Source of the DNA: a bacterium
GTDB taxonomy: Bacteria; JAJVIF01; JAGGVT01
Reading direction: 5' to 3'
NCBI GenBank assembly: GCA_021157815.1
Contig: JAGGVT010000174.1
Coordinates: 1 to 25,941, forward strand
Length of the DNA stretch: 25,941 nt
The notes under the pieces were generated by a model that saw only the letters and a program-made list of their open reading frames with translations, was not told the DNA's origin and did no database searches. This document shows positions 22,393 through 25,941 of this stretch, in pieces (position 1 is the first letter of the stretch; every line of letters starts with the position of its first letter). The position numbers and the translations under genes are program-made.

Positions 22393-23157
22393 ATGAAAAA
22401 AAGTATCACGTACAAAGTTATGTCAAACTCGCTGGCGTTCATCGTGGGATTCTCGATTATCTTCATTTTCGTAATCGGCTCGCTTGCCGGTTCACTGACC
22501 AAGTTTTTCTTCGACTACACAGATACAATCAACAAGATTCTTGGAGTGATAGTTGTAATTCTCGGAATTCACATGCTGGGTATTTTCAAGATTACAGCGC
22601 TTATGAGTGAAAAGCGATTCAACATGGCGGAGAGAAAATGGGGACTTGCAGGCAGTATGGTTGTTGGGATGGCGTTCGCATTCGGCTGGACACCTTGCAT
22701 CGGGCCGATTCTGTTCGCGATATTCGCTCTCGCGCAGGAGTCGGGCAATTACTGGACATCGCTTCTTCTAATGGCCTTTTACTCACTTGGGCTCGCTATT
22801 CCGTTTCTACTCACCGCTCTCGCGCTTAATAAATTCCTTTTGTGGTTTCAAAAATTCAAACAGCATTTCAGGAAAGTTGAGATTTTCAGCGGGATTCTTG
22901 TTATGGGAATCGGCGTTCTGATTTTCACTGGCGGATTAAGTTCCCTGAACCAGTATTTCGCAGGCCTTGGTGGATTGGAAGCAGACCTTCAAGATCGTGT
23001 CTTCGGTGAGTCGCAGATCAACCTGTTGTTTGCTTTTGTTGGCGGACTTATCTCGTTCCTCAGTCCGTGCGTACTGCCAATGATGCCGATGTATATAAGC
23101 TACATCTCAGGAGTTTCCATCGGTGAGATGACAGGTGAGGTTAAGGGCGGGGAATAA
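22393..23157 (+). CDS. CcdA/DsbD-family membrane thiol transporter with circularly permuted helices
   Basis: CcdA passes electrons from cytoplasmic thioredoxin across the membrane to extracytoplasmic thiol proteins (cytochrome c maturation, disulphide repair). In the 254-aa product six membrane segments are seen at about 12-34, 47-67, 85-111, 121-145, 163-185 and 208-239. GWTPCIGPI (Cys102) is in the third and SFLSPCVLPMMP (Cys226) in the last. In ordinary CcdA the SPCVLP helix comes first and GWTPCIGP fourth, so here the first helix stands at the C-terminus. The rest (SLAFIVGFSIIFIF onwards) begins where family helix 2 begins. The region upstream encodes no SPCVLP helix in any frame I can read. 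The ATG at 22393 has AGGGG about 10 nt upstream; the ATG at 22360 has no site. Confidence 0.85.
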   Translation: MKKSITYKVMSNSLAFIVGFSIIFIFVIGSLAGSLTKFFFDYTDTINKILGVIVVILGIHMLGIFKITALMSEKRFNMAERKWGLAGSMVVGMAFAFGWTPCIGPILFAIFALAQESGNYWTSLLLMAFYSLGLAIPFLLTALALNKFLLWFQKFKQHFRKVEIFSGILVMGIGVLIFTGGLSSLNQYFAGLGGLEADLQDRVFGESQINLLFAFVGGLISFLSPCVLPMMPMYISYISGVSIGEMTGEVKGGE

Positions 23158-23183
23158 AAGCGGCGTTCCCAAATGTCGCTTTT
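23156..23183 (+). terminator. Hairpin directly after the ccdA-like gene
   Basis: AAAAGCG (23156-23162) pairs with CGCTTTT (23177-23183), starting within the stop codon. The T-run is short. Confidence 0.45.
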
Positions 23184-23226
23184 CACCCACAAATCACAAA
23201 AAGACGTGATGTGTGGGCGGCACCCG
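23183..23226 (-). repeat. Partial copy of family D element
   Basis: 44 bp identical to the reverse complement of 17648-17691, including CGGGTGCCGCCCA. The other half of the element is absent, so it is truncated or one half of a composite repeat. Confidence 0.8.
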
Positions 23227-23311
23227 GGCTTGTTGTAAAACCTTGTTTTTTTAGAATGACAACCTTATAGCTTTCACGACCAACTCTTAAACCCTATGCT
23301 ATTTTTTTTGG

Positions 23312-23605
23312 TTATTCCTCGACGCCCAATTCGCGCAGCTTAATAACTGCAAATACGCAGTAGTTGATAATGTCGCGGTATTCGCTGATACGACCCTCTG
23401 CGACCTTGCTTTTTTCGCCTTTTTGAGCGAGTTCCTCGAGTTGCTGCACACGCCGCACCTTAACTAGAATCTGGTCGGTAATTGACGGCACCCGCATTTC
23501 GCGCCAACTGTCGCCGTAATCATGGTTCTTTCTTATCATGATTTCGCGTGTTTCTGAAATTATCTCATCGTATTTTTTAACCAGCTCATCAGTGCTTTCT
23601 TTCAT
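23312..23605 (-). CDS. DUF1599-family small protein
   Basis: 97 aa, recognised by KNHDYGDSWREMRVPSITDQ, VRRVQQLEELAQKG and EYRDIINYCVFAVIKL, the pattern of DUF1599 (Pfam groups it with nucleotide-modification-associated domains; biochemical role not known to me). It is soluble and probably helical. The ATG at 23605 is chosen because GGAG lies 9 nt upstream; the ATG at 23611 and TTG at 23620 are too close to or contain that site. It is the last gene of a minus-strand unit, 29 bp after the small membrane protein gene, and likely co-transcribed with it. Confidence 0.8.
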   Translation of the reverse strand: MKESTDELVKKYDEIISETREIMIRKNHDYGDSWREMRVPSITDQILVKVRRVQQLEELAQKGEKSKVAEGRISEYRDIINYCVFAVIKLRELGVEE

Positions 23606-23634
23606 CACCATGTTCTCCAAAATGTTAGGTCAAT

Positions 23635-23823
23635 TTACTCTTTTTTATCCAGTCGCTCGCGGATTCCGCCCAGTTCGGTGATTATATGAGCGAGAAGGAA
23701 AATGAAAACGCCGGTAACCATAAGCAAGGCGCCCTCAGATGGGTCCTTCGATATGAAAAACCGGAATACCACGCCTACGACAAACAGAATCACAGCTACA
23801 ACTTTGAAAGTTAGATCGACCAT
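23635..23823 (-). CDS. Small two-helix membrane protein, unknown
   Basis: 62 aa, not recognised. Two hydrophobic segments, VVAVILFVVGVVFRFF (about 8-23) and ALLMVTGVFIFLLAHII (about 32-48), are joined by a short SKDPSEG turn. A charged cytoplasmic-type end, IRERLDKKE, follows. GGAGG 7 nt before the ATG, and tight spacing (48 bp after the GT-C-like gene, 29 bp before the DUF1599 gene), support a real gene. Confidence 0.7.
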   Translation of the reverse strand: MVDLTFKVVAVILFVVGVVFRFFISKDPSEGALLMVTGVFIFLLAHIITELGGIRERLDKKE

Positions 23824-23871
23824 CCTTCAACCTCCGTGAATCAGATTTAATCACTCCATGTATTATATCAA

Positions 23872-25554
23872 TTATCCATCATCATTATTGCCGTAATCCG
23901 ATGCCAATTCCAGCTGCTGCGCCATCTCATTTGAAAGAACGCCAAATTCGCCATAGGTGAAATAGATTCCCCATGCATTCTTCAGGTCAAGCATATACGA
24001 CCTCACAGCTTCAATTCCCTCAATATCCATTCCGGGAATTATGCTGATTCGAGAGTTGTCAGCAATATTAATCAGCATTTCACTTGTGAATACCGCGACT
24101 TTCTCATCGTCTTTCAATTTGAAAACCCAGTATTTTTTATCATCAATTGTTACTGACGGCAGCTTCATACGCATATCATTCCATCCGAAAGCCAGCATGG
24201 TTTCACCATTAGCGGCAATGGGTCTTTGCGACAGGTATCGAGTCCAAAGGATATTGTAATGCGGCAAGTAGTACATCAGGACACGATAATTCAAATCACT
24301 CATAATCAAAATATTGTCGGGGCCGCCAACATCATCGGACAACGTATCAAGGCTATTAATCATCAACATAACATAAGCATCGCTGGCATAAAGCCTGTGA
24401 TAGTTGTAGCCATCGGGGTCATACTTTCTATATGTCTCGCCTAAAACCAGAATATCCAGGGAGAAAAACACAATCAAAAGATGAAGAGGAATAATTACAG
24501 CCAGCAGTTTGATTATGTCATTACGATTTAATGCAGCATGACCGATTTTAATACGCAGCGATGAAAACCATCCCGCGACTTTGTTGATGCCAAGAGCTGT
24601 TACAATCGCGATTAGGGGTGAAATGAATAACGGTATTCCGGGATAATTCACATAGTTAATCGAGTAGAGGATAATCGCTGGCGCTCCCCATAAGAGGAAA
24701 AATGGTGATGTCGGCAACTCGTTTGATTTCTTTTTGCGCCAGCTGAAAAGCGGGATAATCGCGAAAAACGCCCATCCGGGGAATGACTGTCGAAGGTAGA
24801 AATAAATCGCTCGCCAGTTTTTAACAAGCTTCCCAAGTGGTTTGTGCAAAAGCGCGCTGATGTTACGCTGGTGTTTTCCGCCTTCTGATGCCAGTTCAGC
24901 GAGATATGCCGTAAATCCTCCACTGAGTAACGCGACCGGAATCAACCACGCGGCTTGTAGAATCAGATATATTCCCGATGCCATCAGCAGCTTTTTGTAT
25001 CCAAGACGATACACCGCCCAGATTGCAAGCGGGACAAGAAGGATTGATTCATACGGCCGGACCATTCCCATGAGTCCAAGCGCGATTGCTATTTTCCATG
25101 CGTTTTTCTCTTTCCCGCTGATAATGCGCCATGCGAGAAACGCGACTAAAATAGAGAAAAACGCTCCCGAAGTATATGTCAGCGCTTTTAATTCTTGGTA
25201 TATGGTCAGTGGCGCAAAAGCATACAGTCCGGCGGCAAGCCATGCGACTGATGAACTGCCGGACATTTCACGCACAAGTTTGAGAATTAATACCGCAGCG
25301 ATTGTTGACAGAAGCAATCCGATTAACACAAAGGAAAGGTTGGGGTTGTGTGTAAGACAAGTCAGAATTTTCCCAGTTAGAATATAAAGCGGATATCCAG
25401 GAGGATGCGGTCGATGCTCCAGTATGTTGTAGCGCTCAATCGCCAGAGCAAACTGTGCTGAATCCCACCAGCTTAGAAGATGCGAACGGTGCTGCAATTT
25501 CAGCATGAATACCAGAACAGCCGCCAGTATGGGAATGAGATCAAATGACTTCAT
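23872..25554 (-). CDS. GT-C-like multi-membrane protein (HPPGYPLY family)
   Basis: 560 aa from the ATG at 25554; an in-frame TTG at 25596 would add 14 polar residues but has GAGAG directly against it, and neither start has a good site. About ten membrane segments are followed by a soluble domain of roughly 180 residues. The first loop has WWDSAQFA (29-36) and HRPHPPGYPLY (to 57), the same arrangement as in DUF2723 proteins and other GT-C glycosyltransferases that use lipid-linked sugars; the Asp in WWDS is the likely catalytic residue. Substrate unknown. It has only distant similarity to the 910-aa protein at 17988 and lacks its TPR tail. It is the first gene of a three-gene minus-strand unit. 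Confidence 0.75.
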   Translation of the reverse strand: MKSFDLIPILAAVLVFMLKLQHRSHLLSWWDSAQFALAIERYNILEHRPHPPGYPLYILTGKILTCLTHNPNLSFVLIGLLLSTIAAVLILKLVREMSGSSSVAWLAAGLYAFAPLTIYQELKALTYTSGAFFSILVAFLAWRIISGKEKNAWKIAIALGLMGMVRPYESILLVPLAIWAVYRLGYKKLLMASGIYLILQAAWLIPVALLSGGFTAYLAELASEGGKHQRNISALLHKPLGKLVKNWRAIYFYLRQSFPGWAFFAIIPLFSWRKKKSNELPTSPFFLLWGAPAIILYSINYVNYPGIPLFISPLIAIVTALGINKVAGWFSSLRIKIGHAALNRNDIIKLLAVIIPLHLLIVFFSLDILVLGETYRKYDPDGYNYHRLYASDAYVMLMINSLDTLSDDVGGPDNILIMSDLNYRVLMYYLPHYNILWTRYLSQRPIAANGETMLAFGWNDMRMKLPSVTIDDKKYWVFKLKDDEKVAVFTSEMLINIADNSRISIIPGMDIEGIEAVRSYMLDLKNAWGIYFTYGEFGVLSNEMAQQLELASDYGNNDDG

Positions 25555-25680
25555 GCCGAAACGCGTTTCCGATTGCTTTTTAGTTTCCTGATTCAACTCT
25601 CACATTTTCGATGTAACTACGGAATAAATCAAGGGAATTTAGTGATGTGATTTAATGATGCGTTAAAAAAAAGGATTTAT

Positions 25681-25712
25681 AAATAGCAGAGTGTTTAAAT
25701 GCTCTGCTATTT
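25681..25712 (-). terminator. Terminator hairpin, copy of the AAATAGCAGAG/CTCTGCTATTT family
   Basis: AAATAGCAGAG pairs with CTCTGCTATTT (25702-25712) across 10 nt. Read on the minus strand it is followed by TATAAATCC and then TTTTTTTT, so it can end the transcript of the partial gene at the right edge. Confidence 0.65.
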
Positions 25713-25735
25713 GTAAACATTCCGCAGATATTGCA

Positions 25736-25810
25736 GTAGCCCGGGAATCCATTTCCCGGGGTTTGCGTGGATTAGCACCTTTTTTCCCGGGAAATGGATT
25801 CCCGGGCTAC
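25736..25810. repeat. Dispersed palindromic repeat, copy 2 (family B)
   Basis: Starts GTAGCCCGGGAATCC and ends GGATTCCCGGGCTAC, perfectly complementary over 15 bp, with CCATTTCCCGGG blocks extending the stem. Internal GCGTGGATTAGCACC matches the copy at 11165-11240. Confidence 0.7.
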
Positions 25811-25824
25811 GAGCAATTACTTGT

Positions 25825-25941
25825 TTATAGCGGCGGTTCAATCACCTCTACCGGTATAACGATTTCATCCTCGCCGCCATTACTATCATCCACGGTTATG
25901 GTTATTGAATAATTGCCTGTTGTGAGCGGGGCAATCCAGAC
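25825..25941 (-). CDS. 3' end of a PKD/Ig-like repeat surface protein gene (partial)
   Basis: An open frame enters from the right edge and ends at TAA (25825-25827). The last 38 residues include WIAPLTTGNYSITITVDDS and GGEDEIVIPVEVIEPPL. WxAPxxTGxYxITVTVxDxxGG is the end of PKD/cadherin-like beta-sandwich domains common in secreted bacterial surface proteins. The rest of the gene is outside the window. Confidence 0.7.
   Translation of the reverse strand, partial: VWIAPLTTGNYSITITVDDSNGGEDEIVIPVEVIEPPL

Overview
The window is about 26 kb of bacterial chromosome with moderate G+C. It carries housekeeping genes separated by intergenic stretches unusually rich in short repeats. A lipoprotein, Lgt, a secreted lysozyme-fold-like protein, a periplasm/membrane-type CcdA and two multi-membrane HPPGYPLY proteins suggest a Gram-negative-type cell, perhaps an uncultured candidate-phylum or FCB-like lineage. 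The sequence alone does not fix the taxon. There is no phage, CRISPR array, transposase or classical defence island here.

Layout. (1) 154-4933, minus strand: purine operon purM-purL-purQ, with PurL carrying two PurS-like domains at its N-terminus. (2) 5223-7591, plus: a lipoprotein with two pilin-like (GspG-type) motifs and a secreted protein resembling lytic transglycosylases. (3) 7588-7977, minus: a small excisionase/MerR-type HTH protein with a Cys-rich tail. (4) 8100-8830: a repeat-only region in which two opposed arrays of the octamer GTTAG[C/T]A[A/G] flank a 229-bp MITE-like palindromic element with 13-bp direct repeats. (5) 8809-10866, minus: DUF5693 membrane protein, then divergent tRNA-Leu(CAA) and manA. 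(6) 12849-14652, plus: etfB-etfA behind a promoter and a terminator-like leader hairpin. (7) 15067-16122, plus: lgt with a long structured leader and an N-terminal membrane insertion. (8) 16372-17400, minus: rsgA. (9) 17988-20720, plus: DUF2723 membrane protein with a TPR-like tail. (10) 21034-22155, minus: dnaN, divergent from a CcdA-family gene whose transmembrane segments appear circularly permuted. (11) 23312-25554, minus: three-gene unit (GT-C-like membrane protein, small 2-TM protein, DUF1599 protein). (12) the 3' end of a PKD/Ig-like surface protein gene runs off the right edge.

The most notable signals are four. First, the CcdA protein has the usual first helix (SPCVLP) at its C-terminus. 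Second, octamer arrays recur at the 3' ends of three genes, in sense orientation, supplying the stop codon of two of them. Third, lgt and etfBA have structured leaders placed just after good sigma70-type promoters. Fourth, several families of dispersed palindromic elements are present. Functions of the repeats are inference; homology calls were made by reading motifs, without database searches.
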